The notes: generated by a model not told the origin, from the letters alone. A stretch of 64,000 nt of DNA from Adiantum capillus-veneris (GCA_014529385.2 CM043962.1:53711905-53775904), one strand, 5' to 3'; positions 33,691 through 45,121 are shown, counted from the stretch's first letter. A program made the numbers and translations.

Positions 33691-34285
33691 ATTCAATGAT
33701 TCTATGCGCTTCTCATAATCAATCTATCCTTGACAGCTTTCCGCACCTAAAATCGTGGTCCTTAGTCTTGATTCTCTTGATCTTTTAACTTGAGGATCTG
33801 CTCTTTCTTTCTTGTTCTCCCTTGGTTCATGGCGATAACCCCTTTTTCCTGACAAGCAGGCATGGCAGTTATCACTTTCCCCTAAGAAGAGGGATCTTGC
33901 AATCCTACCTGGTCTCGCTCGTCCCCGTTTACCCATTTTTATCCCATGTAGTTCTAGCGTTAACATAAAAGCTTTAAATCAACATCCGGCCATCTGACCC
34001 TCCGGATCCGCCCACCCACCGAACCATTTCATGAAAATACCTTCCCGAGGTAGTACTTAACTACTACAAAATCAAGATGACAGTAGTCTATCAAACATCA
34101 TCAAACAACAAGCAGCATGCAATCTGTTGCATACCCTCGTTCACGGAAATTCATCTGGTTGTTCCCACCAAATATTTATTTAGAAACTTTTAATTCATTT
34201 CCTTTCCTTTATCTGCTATAATTAGCTTGTAACTAGTTTCCTAAGTAATCATGCAACACATTCAGTTTCAACCAATTCATCTTAC
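33691..34285 (-). repeat. Outer part of right (5') LTR of element G
   Basis: Continuous with the LTR end at 33389-33561 and, from about 34225, with the block repeated at 27190. It has no counterpart beside the left LTR. Interrupted at 34285 by element H. The ORF at 33966-33724 shows no motif. Confidence 0.55.
34281..34285. repeat. Target site duplication of element H, left copy
   Basis: CTTAC, repeated at 39864-39868; the uninterrupted site ttcatcttacctccccattc is seen in the left LTR of G at about 27232. Confidence 0.95.
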
Positions 34286-34439
34286 TATAAGGGCAGGGGA
34301 ACTGACATGCTCATCACCACCCAGTCATGCCCTATATAGGCCCTTGGCCTTCTAAATATAGGGACCCCCTTGACTGCATGTCCGTCCTGGCGCTTGGCCC
34401 TGGCCCCTGGCCCGGCCTGGTCCTACCCTTGTCCTGACA
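34286..34439 (-). repeat. Element H 3' LTR (154 bp)
   Basis: Differs from the right copy at 5 of 154 positions. On the minus strand it begins TGTCAGGACAAGG and ends GCCCTTATA, so termini are TG...TA. Contains a ctatatagg TATA-like box. Confidence 0.95.
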
Positions 34440-34443
34440 TTAC

Positions 34444-34455
34444 TCCCCCCTTGGA
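34444..34455 (-). other. Element H polypurine tract
   Basis: Minus strand CCAAGGGGGGAG lies four bases before the 3' LTR start. Confidence 0.8.
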
Positions 34456-37400
34456 GAAGCATTTTCGTCCGTGAAAACACAAGTGATGGTATCTTCATAA
34501 GAACACTAATGTTTTCTACCGTAACATCCCACATGGATCCAACGGTTCATTTGAGCGGAACCCGGTTCAGTAGGAGGTTCAATGAAACCAAGAGTAACAT
34601 CTCGATTTTCTACATTGGTGTCCATTTGTAACCATCTGATGGTACCGGTTCCTATCCAAACATAGTGTGTAAACTCCATTTAGAACGCTCATGAGCATGG
34701 TAAACGAGTTTATCACAACCCAACTGTACCAAAAAGAGTACCTCTTGTCACTTTCCATGAAAGTAACTTGCTGACATAACTCATCAGCCAATTTTAACTC
34801 CTTGACTTGGTCCCAAATTTCATCATCAGTAAACAACCCCACCCTAACGAGTGTTCAAGGTTGAGAACCTAAGTTATACATGAAGAGACTACCTAGTCGC
34901 AACATGCGTTAACTGATAATAAGTAAACTCCAAAAAGAGCAATAAATGCTTATGAATTTGATTGCTTGGTGCTAATGTACGCACTTTGCATATCCTGGAG
35001 CCTAAGATTACACTTTGTAATCTGTCAATCCCCTTGGATACTGACAGTACTGAGATGTGTTTCCCCCACAGTTTACAGACAGTCTTCCCAGACGACTGGT
35101 GAACGGGGAATCACAGTAGCATATAACATTGTTGAGGAATCAACAATGTTCGGAATAACCATCGTGGTTAACTTGAAAAATCCACGGACATCCAAACCGA
35201 GCCATGACCTCTATTGGTGATTAGTAGACCCAAAAGTAATCTCAAAGAGATAGTGCACATAGAGTGCAAAAATGCTTCGTAAGCAACAACCTTCAGGAAT
35301 ATGCATGCCGTTCCAAATCAGCCTTTGCTAAACACTAGGACCCATAACACCTAGTGTGCATGCATTTAGCAAAAAATAGATCCAAACCTATATTTCCATG
35401 GTGATCCCTGCCAATATTTATGGCAAATGTGATGCGCCTAGCACACATTAAAAAGGAATGTAAATAGTGCTGAAAAGAAACTAAATACTTTTAGTTGCAA
35501 TCTTTTGCAAGCCTTGTTGAAACGTCTGAATCACAATAGAAGGTGAAACATTGATCACTTCTAGGTACAGACAATGAAACTTTTTCATTAACAACTTATT
35601 GCCTTGTTGTATGTATAAACAACAATCTGTAATGTTGTTTAGCAATACTTGTAGCTGAACAAGTCATTGTAAGTATCCGACAATTTTTTGGCCACTGAAA
35701 TTGCTCCTGATACGTCGTGCTGAAAATGGTCTAGAAAACAAATGTGACCAGCACCTAGTTGGACTTTGTCGTGACACATAATTGAAATAATGGCGCCAGT
35801 GTCAGTCCAGAGACTCATATGCTCCACATGTGGAATATGTCTCATGTAAGGATGTATAAAAAAGAACATCCTTCACGTACAATATGTACTTGTGTGTGGA
35901 GGTAGCTCTAAACACTCTACGACAAGAGTGAGAGGGACCCTCATTCATTGCTCCACACTGGCTAAACCAAACTCCTGGAGTTCCTAGACCATGTTGTATC
36001 CCATGTGACAATATGTGCCAAATTGAACCCTACAAGTAGGTTCGTAACAGCATAAGGTAGAAAGATAGATTGGACACTTGGCCCGAAATACTTTGTGCCG
36101 ACATGCCCTTGGCATGACTCTGTAACATTCAAGCGTACTTATACGTCTTGAAAAACCAAACGAAGCACACTAAAAATGGAATAATACCAAATCAATAGAT
36201 GCATACATGAAGATTTGAACATAATGTTCACTTACCCGTATTCAAATGGAGAGGAGCACGTCCCCTACCTGAAAAAACAAACAGCATTGCACCGGGAAGC
36301 ATGGGTGTTGCCCTTGCAATCCAAGCTCTTGGAGTAGAATCTACGTAGTCAAACCCCTTGATAAGACTCTTTGTAGAAACTGCTCAACTAGCAGATAACG
36401 GTAACCAACATAGTCAACCGTTTATAAATTGATTGAAATCAACATGAAAAGTGTGTTCGTCTGCTATCGCGTGGTAGATTGCGGAATTATTTCCTTGAAA
36501 GTGTAACTAGGAGAGATCAACGAAGATCTTCAATGCAGATCAAATCGTGATCCTTAATGCTTATGGGGTGCTGTAGCAATCACCCGTCGGGTCTTACCCC
36601 AAAACAGTCTGTCCATAGACACTCCGTAGTGCTATAGAGAGAGCAAGAGACCCACACAAGTGAACTACTGAGCTCTTATGGACATCCATGCTGTCACAAC
36701 GGATTGCTGCATCTATACTTTCTTGTAGAGATCAGCAACTGTGAGTTGAATATTAGCAAAAACTCAACTTGAGTGTCTCACTGAAACCATGTAGCGCAAA
36801 AATGACACCTTAAACATCCGTAATGACAAGACTCTTCCTTGTCAATTAACGTCAATGTGTACTCCACTGGGTAGAGTTGTTCGATCTTGAGAACAATCAT
36901 CCAAGGAATACCAATAGGTGTGTCTTACCCTTGGCCTGACAACGGCTCTTAGCCTGTTTGGCTCATAGTCCTTATGCAAAATAGTGTTCAATCAACGAAC
37001 CGATGAAGAATAATTTGAGTAGCATCTTAGCCATGTGATAGCTGTGAGTTAGAGCACCTTCGCTCAAGTTGACTCACGAGCAATGATTCACGAGAAAAAC
37101 ATGTATCAAAAGCTTCTTAGAAGATTTTCATATTTTCCTTAAAGAGAGAGATAGAGAACAAAGAGAAGAGCATGCTGGGCTGAGTAAGTTTCCTTAAGTT
37201 TTTAGAGTGTGCCCAAGCTATGTGCTCTTACACATCTTATGCCTGACTTGCAGCTTATCGTATAAGCATTCCCCATTTTTTCGGTATGACTCTCGCATAG
37301 AGAGACGTAACAAAAAAACACAGAACTCATTCCAAAACGGCCCATAGACATATCTGCACAGATGCCCTCGTATATCCTATACACCCGTCTAATACATAAT

Positions 37401-39695
37401 GAAATAACCTACAATATGAAATATCCTGCAAACGTATTGCCTATTTCTTCCCAATGTTGTATGCTCATAGCATATGCCACACATGGCCAACCTCAATGCC
37501 AGATGTATAAATTGAAGCCTTGCTACATAGAACTATGTCTGGCCTCATTGGCAACAATTGCTATTGACGACAAATATCATAGCAAAGAGACTCAACCTTG
37601 TCGATCATGCACAAAAAATAGACCTTGTCTACTTGTAGATCTGCTGGAAAAACATAATGAAATCTGCAACGTATGTTCATCGCATACGTGCTTGAGTGTA
37701 TGAATGATATCGACGATCAATCGTAGACGCACTTTGCATACCATGGGTATGAAGCACATGCTCAATAAACAAATATCAACTGCGTACCTTATTGAGGACA
37801 CCTATCGACAAAGGCTTACCACCGGAAGAATCGAATTAGTTGCCAACAAGAAGAAAATTGAGAAATGATTTTCCAGATACTGATGTTTGGTTCCATAGAC
37901 ATGGCCGACAATGGATTCAACTTCACCTTTTTTGATTGCCTGCTATTGAGAATGGAATTTATAATGGGAACCGGCCTTGCCAATCACCGTTGCATTATAA
38001 GGCACAGGCCATGCCCGAGTTGCCTCTACTATGAGACAACCATGCCTCATGGAAAAACCCATACATAGGTTATCTTTATTGGAGCCGTGCTCCTTAGTCC
38101 AAATCATGGTAATGACTACCAAAATTGGACGTAATATGTCGATCTTGGTCATACTGGACTCATAGGAAATCTCTCAGGGCACCATGGCTGAGATTAACAT
38201 AATAACATACGCTTTCAATACAATTGTACATAAAGCTATGAAAATTTGCAAGAACGTGAAATGGCAAACCTGAGAATCTGTTCGCGTGCCTGTCCGAGGT
38301 CAAGCATTGTCTTCATCATTGATTCCTGGGAAACTCAAAAACATGACCATATAATTGCCACTATTGACTCCGGGGCAAGTCGAAAACATGACCATAGAAC
38401 CTTCCTTGATGCGCCATGCTTTCATGGCCGTCGAATTCAACGTGGTAGAGTACTACGCCCTTACTTTGTGTGACAAATCATGGCCCATCACCGAGGTCAC
38501 CAATTCTGCAATTCTGCTAAATGTGTTCGAGTAATATGTTGTATTGGCCATCGTGCCTGAATTTTTGAGCATCCTTGAACCTCGAACCATGTCCAATCTA
38601 GAGTCAAAGCCTTGCTCGAATACCGAAGATTATATGATTGCCGTGCCAATACCTTAATACCGAACACCAATAGGATGATACTGTCGACCTTATCAAGATT
38701 GCTTTGAAGCGGTTATTGAAACGTCCCTTGTGCAGATGAAGCCATATTATCAATGTTTTAGCCCTCTTTGGGACTCTGAAAGCAATCTCATCGGGTAATC
38801 TTCTTATTTTGCTTCAAGGTGCGCCCTCTATGAGAGCTTAACCATGTATAGTGGCCATAGTGAAGCCCCTACGGGTGCTGCAAATGGAGGTACTCATGGG
38901 GTAGATGGTGGCGTTCTCTAGACCCGACTACAAGCTGTTCTCTTCGCAATAAAGCCAAGACCAAGGCCGTGCCTTCAAATGATTTCAAAATTTTGTACAA
39001 CAAGTTGGAGCTTTGCCGTGATTTCCTTGCAAAATTGTCCTCGAATTCTCAATGCGGCATCCCAACTACCTGCAACTTTGATAGTGATGAATTCATCTGA
39101 GTACCTGCTGCACGCAGCCATGCAACTATGGTCCCTTTGCGGAGGCCCTTGCATGTTTATGCATGCCATGACAACCGCCGTCCACGGTTTGCCTGTGTGC
39201 GGGAAAGCTCCCCTACAAGGGGTGTGTGGCCCAAAAAAATTGCAATTGGACGGCCTGTATGTGAAAACACTTCTCCAAACGATAGTGGAAGCAGATCGCA
39301 GGCATCGCAGGGGGTAATCTTCTCCAACTAGTGGCTACGGCCCTCGTTGACCCTGCACGAAGAAACGAGTTGCATCCCCTTGCCCTTGCGATCCTACTGA
39401 GCTCCGTAGTGCCATGTTTGGTGCCGACCGAAAACACGCTGCTTCCCCGCTTAGGGTTGCTGCCCACGGTCCTGCGGGATTTGATTGTACCTCCCGGACT
39501 TGGGACAACAACACACGGTGCTTGCTTCCATGCCTGCCTTGTCGGAGAAGAGCCATGTAATTCCATGCACCAATTTTGCCATGGCTGTGAGAGAGATTGA
39601 GAGGGATGCCTTGCAAAAAAGATAGAGAGAGCGAGCACGAGAGGGAAAGAGAAGACCATGCTTCTTCCCCTCCTCCATGCCTCCTTCTCCACCTG
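34456..39695 (-). other. Interior of element H
   Basis: Looked through on both strands. A small internal duplication is visible at about 38320-38400: two segments each containing aaaacatgaccata, preceded by gattcctggg and gactccgggg. A plus-strand phrase IDSGAS near 38365 is on the wrong strand to be the element's protease. No coding assignment is supported. Confidence 0.5.
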
Positions 39696-39709
39696 AGCTC
39701 TGATACCAA
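39696..39709 (-). promoter_or_regulatory. Element H primer binding site (tRNA-iMet)
   Basis: Minus strand TTGGTATCAGAGCT directly abuts the right LTR, a perfect match to the common plant tRNA-Met site. Confidence 0.92.
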
Positions 39710-39863
39710 TATAAGGGCAGGGGAACTAACATGCTCATCACCACCCAGCCATGCCCTATATAGGCCCTTGGCCTTCTAAATATAGGGACCCCCTTGACTG
39801 CATGTCCGTCCTGGCCCTTGGCCCTGGCCCCTGGCCCGGACCGGTCCTACCCTTGTCCTGACA
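39710..39863 (-). repeat. Element H 5' LTR (154 bp)
   Basis: Right copy of the H LTR; five substitutions relative to 34286-34439, about 3.2 percent. Confidence 0.95.
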
Positions 39864-42412
39864 CTTACCTCCCCATTCAGGCCAACATAATTGGCTACAA
39901 GCCATCAAAATGGCATCACCTTCACAATATTTTCCATAATTAAGTGTTTAGGAAAGGCTCATCAAGTAATTTAATCATTCCTTCCTAAGCATTTTATTTC
40001 GAGAGGTATAGCACCATCTGGTGACAGATGCACAGGATAAGCCCTATATTCCTAGACTTTCCAGTTCCTTTTTTAAGAAACCAAGTCAAACAAATTTCCT
40101 TAATTAAATTCACATCATCCTCCCTGAGTATAACCTTTTCATCCAACTATTGGCATCAGGCCATACCCGGATTATGGCCGATTTTCAATAAGATACCGCG
40201 GGTACTTCACCCAGACAGGCAAAAATAAAACAAACCCATTCATCCCTTATCCCTCGGGCATGAATGACCTAGGTATAACAACTTGTCGGTTACGCTACCC
40301 TATCTAAAAAGGATCAATCTCTGTCAAGTTTCCCAAGAGAATCCTCTCAATGGGCCGGCCTTTCAATCAAATTGACCCCAAGAAGATCCATCTTGGTTCC
40401 GGTCATTTCCAGATAATCTTCAAAACTCCTACTTAAATCTATGTTTTGCAATGGGCTATCCCTATCACCTCTCGAGATTCCTTTTTAACTTCTAGTTGGT
40501 AATTTCCAGGTTCATTCATTTATCAACCTTAATTCCTACTTTCTTTAATTATCTAGTAGCCAAATTTATTTAGAAAATACAAATGAGTTTTTGCCATAGG
40601 CATTTGATGGTTAACGTCTCTTCGAAAATGCCAACTTTTTTTAAGTTCAATCCCCGTTTTATCGATTTCTAGGTTTTTGCAATCCTTTGCCATCCATGGG
40701 GCATCTCCATGGAAGCTTGTAGAGTTTTTGGTTCAAACAACACGGAGATCAATTCCGCGAATTTATCCCCTATCTCCCCCATCCCGTATTTGCAAACAAA
40801 CTCAGATTGAAAACTTTAGAAATACTCTTCAATATCAAAAATTGAAGTATGTCTATCGAGCTTAGACAACTACTCTTTTCTTATGGTGCCTAGCTTTCCA
40901 TTTTAGGAAGCTAGAAGGTCATCCTATAATTTATGAGTTTTCGAGCTTTCCATTAAAGCTTAAACCTAAAATACAAGGTAGTCACTAAAGCTTACACCTA
41001 AGTACAAAGTTACCATTAATGCTTAGCTTAAGAGTGAAAATCTACCTTTGAAACTTAACTTAATAATGTATAGATACTCTTAGCACTTAACCTATTTGCG
41101 AGGTTTCCATTAAAGCTTAAACTGAAAAATGCAAGGTAGTCACTAAAGCTTACACCTAAGTGCACAGTTACCATTAAAGCTTAGCTTACGAGAGCAAATC
41201 TACCTTTGAAGATTAACTTTATGATGCATAGATACTCTTATAACTTGACCTTAATTGCAAGGTTTCCATTAAAGCTAAAACCTAAAAATGCAAGGTAATC
41301 ACTAAAGCTTACATCTAAGTGCAAAGTTACCATTAAATCTTAGCTTACGAGATCAATTCTACCTTTGAATCTTAACTTTATGATGCGTAGATACTCTTAT
41401 CACTTAACCCTAATTGCTAAGTTTACATTAAAGCTTAAAACCTAAAAATACAAGATAATCACTAAAGTTTATATCTAAGTGCAAAGTTACCATTAAAGCT
41501 TAGCTTACGAGTGCAAATCTACCTTTAAAGCGTAATTTAATGATGCATAACTACCATTAATACTTAACCCTAATTCCAAGGTTACCATTAAAGCTTAATC
41601 CTAAAATGATGCACATAAACCTTCCTAGTATTAAAACACATGGATTAATAATCCTACTAGAAATGAAGGTTACCTCCTCTAAGCAAGAGGGAAGTGGGGT
41701 TGAAATCCTTCTTGAAGAGATGTGAGGCTCAAGGAGGAAGGAAAGGGATTTAGGATGAAGAGGAAGGAGAGAGGAGCTTCTTCACAAAACCCTCAAGGGT
41801 TTGGCCTTCAAGAGAGGAAGAGAGTTGGGGGTTTGGCCTTCAAGAGAGGGAGAGAGAAAGAGCAAGGTTTAATGGAAACCTTGATTTACTTAAGCATAAT
41901 CTTGAGCATGGCAAATATGCAAGTAGCTTAGCAATATGTGTGTGAGTAAAATTACAAAGAAGAGGGGGTGCTTATATAGGAAATGGTGGGTGGAATTCTC
42001 TTCTCAATTCCTATTGGACCCCAATTCTCTTCTCAATTCCTATTGGACGCCAAATTCTCTTCTCAAATGCTATTGGACCCCAATTCTCTTCTTAATTCCT
42101 ATTGGACCCCAATTTTCTTCTTAGTTCTTATCTCTTAATTCTATCTTTCAATTAAGTTAGTCCCTTTTTCTCCTAGTTCTCAATCTAGATCAGTTCCCAC
42201 GCGGCTTTTGACGAAGAAGTATAAAAATAATTCTAATCTTAAAGGAAAAATATAGGGATGACGTAATTTCTTTTCTGAAATATCCTTGTCTTTTCATTCT
42301 GGAGTAAAGTTCCGTTGTCCGTATAACTTCTTTGTCGGTCTTAATTTTTCTAAATTATTTTCTAGGCCGAAAAATTTCTGATTGGCTCTAGGGTTTAGGG
42401 AGGGACCTTACA
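39864..42412 (-). repeat. Inner part of right (5') LTR of element G
   Basis: Continues the LTR after the H insertion and is collinear with 27237-29833. It carries the ~159-bp tandem repeats (about 40950-41590) and a four-unit 30-bp minisatellite (42003-42125). Ends with gggaccttaca at 42412, which abuts unrelated DNA. Confidence 0.85.
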
Positions 42413-42960
42413 GTTGTAGTTTAGCATAATTGTCTAGTCGACGCTCCTGCTCTTTTTTTGTTGCTGTACTTTTTCATTGAGATTCGCCATCTCATCATTC
42501 AATTACTTCATCTTCTTGTTGGCTTCCTCTCTAACTTGCTATAGATCTTTCGCAGCCTTCTCTTGTAGTGAGAATAGGCAACCAAGAGATGTTTACTTGC
42601 TTCCCTTTCATTGACAAAAGCTGAATACAATCTCCAGCAATAGCCAAATAGTCCGGCTCTTCCATCTCCAATAAAATGCATAAGCTCAGTGACATTACGA
42701 AAGGGTAGTGGTGCATTAGTCGTTCGATCACCTGGATAAATGTGGCCATCAATTCATAAATTTATTTCCTTTGCGCTCAATGCTTTGCAGCTGATCTGTA
42801 GCATTGGGATTTGATGTGCCAAGTCGCACAGTAGCATACTCTTGCTCCAAATCAGCCTTTAATCGATATCGTTTGGTCTATTAGTAATGCCTTGCGATGG
42901 AGGGAGATTGAATGACATGTTTGTTAGCTAATCAAGAAAAATAGTGAGAAAATGTGTAAT
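42413..42960 (-). pseudogene. Degraded coiled-coil-like coding segment, unknown
   Basis: The minus strand shows broken frames with protein-like content: LKADLEQEYATVRLGTS, then ATFIQVIERLMHHYPF, then in a shifted frame TELMHFIGDGRAGLFGYCW, and a Lys/Arg-rich helical end (HYKRRLRKIYSKLER) followed by NDEMANLNEKVQQQ. Frameshifts around 42700 and a stop near 42530 break it. No family was recognised. It lies between the right edge of element G and the TIR-like end at 43671-43710, so it may be the remains of the gene of that TIR element. Confidence 0.35.
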
Positions 42961-43193
42961 GGTTACTGCTGCAAGCAGGAAAATCTGGCTATGGAGGGAA
43001 AAAGTGGAAGGTACTCAGAGATAGTAGAGATGGATTATGTTGAGGAGGGAAGAAAGAGAGGGATTGTAGCTCAATCTCTTTTGAATTCAAGATATTTAAC
43101 ATGAGGGATTTAGAGAGAGAAATGCAGCTGCACACAGAGGTAATGGAGTTCTCCATTGCTCTCACCTGAAGCTAGAATGGGAGGAGAGAGAGC

Positions 43194-43231
<38 letters not shown>

Positions 43232-43670
43232 CATAAAGGAAGAGAGTGAGTAGATCTGCAGCCTTGGAGAATCTGCACTTTCTGTCAGGTCTAGGCAGCA
43301 TAGAATGTCCTCTTCATGATTGCGAGGTGGAAGTGACAAGAGAGAAAAGGGGGGGTAAGAGAAAGAGTTGGCTCACATTTTAGAGAGATAATATGCAAAA
43401 TCTATTTTTTGGGCAGGGGGGACTGAAAAGTGCTTCTTTTAATGAGAACTAAGTGAGAGAGAGTGTTTTATATGTTAGAGAGAGAGGAGAGAGATGGGGA
43501 AAGACATTTTAAACTTCAGTTACCCACCTCTCTTTTGTGTTAAAGTAGCCTATTTTCAAAATACAAAATATACAAATGGTATTTTTAAAAATCTCAGCAT
43601 AGGCCTTTTTGCCCTCTCTTTTAGGCTTGGTCAAACTTGACTTAAACTTTAAGCATTTCCTTAAACTGCC
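42961..43670. other. Unassigned, GA-rich stretch
   Basis: Contains a (GA)n run at 43195-43227 and several shorter gagaga runs up to about 43495. No gene recognised. Confidence 0.5.
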
Positions 43671-43710
43671 AAATAAAGAGGCCCTCCTATACCCCATTCC
43701 CTTCCTAATG
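43671..43710. repeat. Single TIR-like end, right orientation
   Basis: aaataaagaggccctcctat followed by accccattcccttcctaatg matches the right TIR of the 14848-15313 MITE at all but about two positions. An element with this end would extend leftwards from 43710; its left TIR is not found before the edge of element G at 42412 and was probably lost. It ends immediately before the histone-protease gene. Confidence 0.75.
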
Positions 43711-43779
43711 TAACATTGGAGTTACCTTCTCTCCCTCAACCTCTCACCCTCAACCCATCTCCATCTCCAACTCCCTCTC

Positions 43780-44081
43780 TACCATCATCGTGTTGCCCTT
43801 TGGATTCTTGAGTTCTCTTTCCCCCATCACTTTTGCGATATGATGGCCTTCTTGAGAGTTGTCAAAGAGATATCAGATAGCCTTGTGAGCATGATGAAAA
43901 TCAAAAAATTTGTTTCAGTAAGGTGGAAATCTCAAGCCTTGATGTGCCTTTAGGAGGCTGCTGAGGATTTCCTAATAGACTTTATGAATGATAGCTACAT
44001 TGCAGCTGCATTTTCTCACAGGGTCACATTGATGAGCAAAGATTTTGTGCTTCTGTCAAGGCTGAGGTACAAGTTTGATAA
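43780..44081 (+). pseudogene. Histone H3 / CENH3-like histone fold in exon 1
   Basis: The frame reads VAL-x-x-I (alpha-N region), then AFLRVVKEISDSL (alpha-1, compare PFQRLVREIAQDF of H3), VRWKSQALMCL then EAAEDFLIDFMNDSYIAAAF (alpha-2, compare [20 protein letters not shown]) and HRVTLMSKDFVLLSRLRY (loop 2 and alpha-3, compare KRVTIMPKDIQLARRIRG). In the last 38 residues 16 match canonical H3. The Trp in VRWKSQAL and the DF in SKDF are typical of centromeric H3 variants rather than canonical H3. Loop 1 is about six residues longer than in H3. The TAG at 43951 replaces the conserved Gln of LQEAAE, a one-base change from CAG. A GTAAGG at 43916 would give only a 38-bp intron, so a nonsense mutation is preferred. 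Confidence 0.7.
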
Positions 44082-44465
44082 GGCTCTTGAGCCTATTCCT
44101 AGTGAGGATCTTAGAGCCTTTCAAATTTTAAATATCCCCCCTTCTAGGCAGCAGAAGAAGTCAGGGGTTGTCATTGAATATGTTACACATCAGTATGAGA
44201 CAAGAAAGGCCCATGATATCAAAGCAGGCAAGGAGGTTGAGAGGGAGCAACACATGATGTCAAAGGATGCTATCCTTACAGAACAAGAAAAAGTTTTAAG
44301 AGCATCCAACTCTCTCCTTTATGAAAAAGTTACAGGTCAAATGGTTGTGGATGTCTCCATGTGTGGAGATGATGAGGTGTACTATGACATATTCCCTCAA
44401 GACACAAGTATGCTTGTAAACCCCAACATTGAGCTTGGTGATACTATGCTCTTTATTTGTCTCAG
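44082..44465 (+). pseudogene. Linker between histone fold and protease
   Basis: About 125 residues follow alpha-3 without interruption. The segment contains LEPIPSEDLRAFQILNIPPS, a Lys/Glu-rich predicted helix (ETRKAHDIKAGKEVEREQ) and EVYYDIFPQDTSMLVNPN before the protease starts at ELGDTMLFICLR. No known domain was recognised. Confidence 0.55.
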
Positions 44466-45121
44466 GTATGTGTTTCCCCTTTGCTAAGTATTGGTACATG
44501 TGCGCCTACAAGGGCCTCATTGGGGGATGTGTTTTCTTTGACTTCAGGTGTCTTACGAGGGATCTTCCAGAGGCTATAGATATGCAAATTTCCATACTTG
44601 ATCCTCTAGTGACACAGTGCCTATTTAACAACTAAGGAAGTCTTTCAAGTTTTTTTATAGATTTTGACATGCTGACCTGCAATTACATAATATACCCCTA
44701 TGCTAAAGCGTAAGTCTTAACTCCTAACAAGTTATAATATCTTGTGGTATTCCTAGCTAATTGTTATTTTTTGTAGAGGGCATTGGAGTCTTATTATCTT
44801 CAGTCTTTTGGAGAAAGATATCATATTTATGAATTCATTGTCAAGTATCCATGGGAGAAGTAAACTGTGAGTATGAAGTATGATCTTTGCTTGATGGCCC
44901 ATTGTTTTCTAGTACTAGCATTTTGATTGATGTCTTCTTGCAGTGCTGCCAAATATATCGTTCGTCACCTAAGTACCACAAATAAGGATTACAATATAGA
45001 AGGCTTCAAGTACTACAATCGAAAAGTGCCTTTACAAACAGACTCAACATCTTGTGGATGGAGAGTGCTTGCCAATGCATGGAGATATATTGAGTCAAGG
45101 TGCGGGATGACTACACTCATT
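44450..45121 (+). pseudogene. Ulp1/SENP-type C48 cysteine protease domain
   Basis: After splicing, the order of motifs is that of the C48 fold: LGDTMLFICLR (the L-x-D-x-x-I-x-x-x-L substrate-binding helix), FIDFDMLTCNYIIYPYAKAG, the catalytic His in GHWSLIIFSLLEKD, then FMNSLSSIHG at the place of the catalytic Asp (normally DS), and PLQTDSTSCGWRVLANAW with the oxyanion Gln and nucleophile Cys. Asp to Asn is therefore the one active-site change. C48 enzymes remove SUMO-like modifiers, and Ulp1-like genes are also carried by some plant Mutator-like transposons. A stop (TAA 44633) lies just before the FIDFDML segment. Confidence 0.82.

Larger units (their letters stand above)
34286..39863 (-). 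mobile_element. Element H: complete short-LTR retrotransposon with no recognisable genes
   Basis: All structural parts are present: 154-bp LTRs, CTTAC target duplication, primer site adjoining the right LTR, polypurine tract adjoining the left LTR, total 5578 bp. The interior is less AT-rich than its surroundings, but no RT, integrase, protease or RNase H motif could be read on the minus strand. Scattered ORFs (for example 39692-39213, 159 aa, with a hydrophobic N-terminus; 35869-35639; 36011-35802) have no family resemblance. It is inserted in the right LTR of element G. It could be a non-autonomous LARD-like element with very short LTRs, or an autonomous copy too decayed to read. Confidence 0.85.
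27190..42412 (-). mobile_element. Element G: chromovirus-like Ty3/gypsy element, rearranged
   Basis: Two long LTR copies flank a short internal region (29834-33388) with tRNA-Met primer sites at 33373-33384 and 33546-33555, integrase at 31381-30640 and a polypurine-like tract at 29834-29853, all in minus orientation. Its right LTR is interrupted by element H. Gag, protease and most of RT are missing. The integrase reads like chromoviruses (MDFVTRLPKT, SAYHLETDGQTEQVN) but no chromodomain could be read past 30640, so the branch is tentative. It sits against the truncated copia element F on the left. Confidence 0.7.

Noticed and set aside
38246-38473. Plus-strand IDSGAS phrase resembling a copia protease in element H
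   Set aside because: Element H runs on the minus strand by its primer site and purine tract, and no other protease motif follows.
39331-39779. Several plus and minus ORFs of 60-159 aa at the right end of element H
   Set aside because: They overlap one another in many frames in a GC-richer stretch and show no family motif; reported only as part of the element.
43916-43953. Intron removing the TAG in the histone fold (GTAAGG ... CTTTAG)
   Set aside because: It would be only 38 bp long and would delete VRWKSQALMCL, which matches the histone alpha-2 start.
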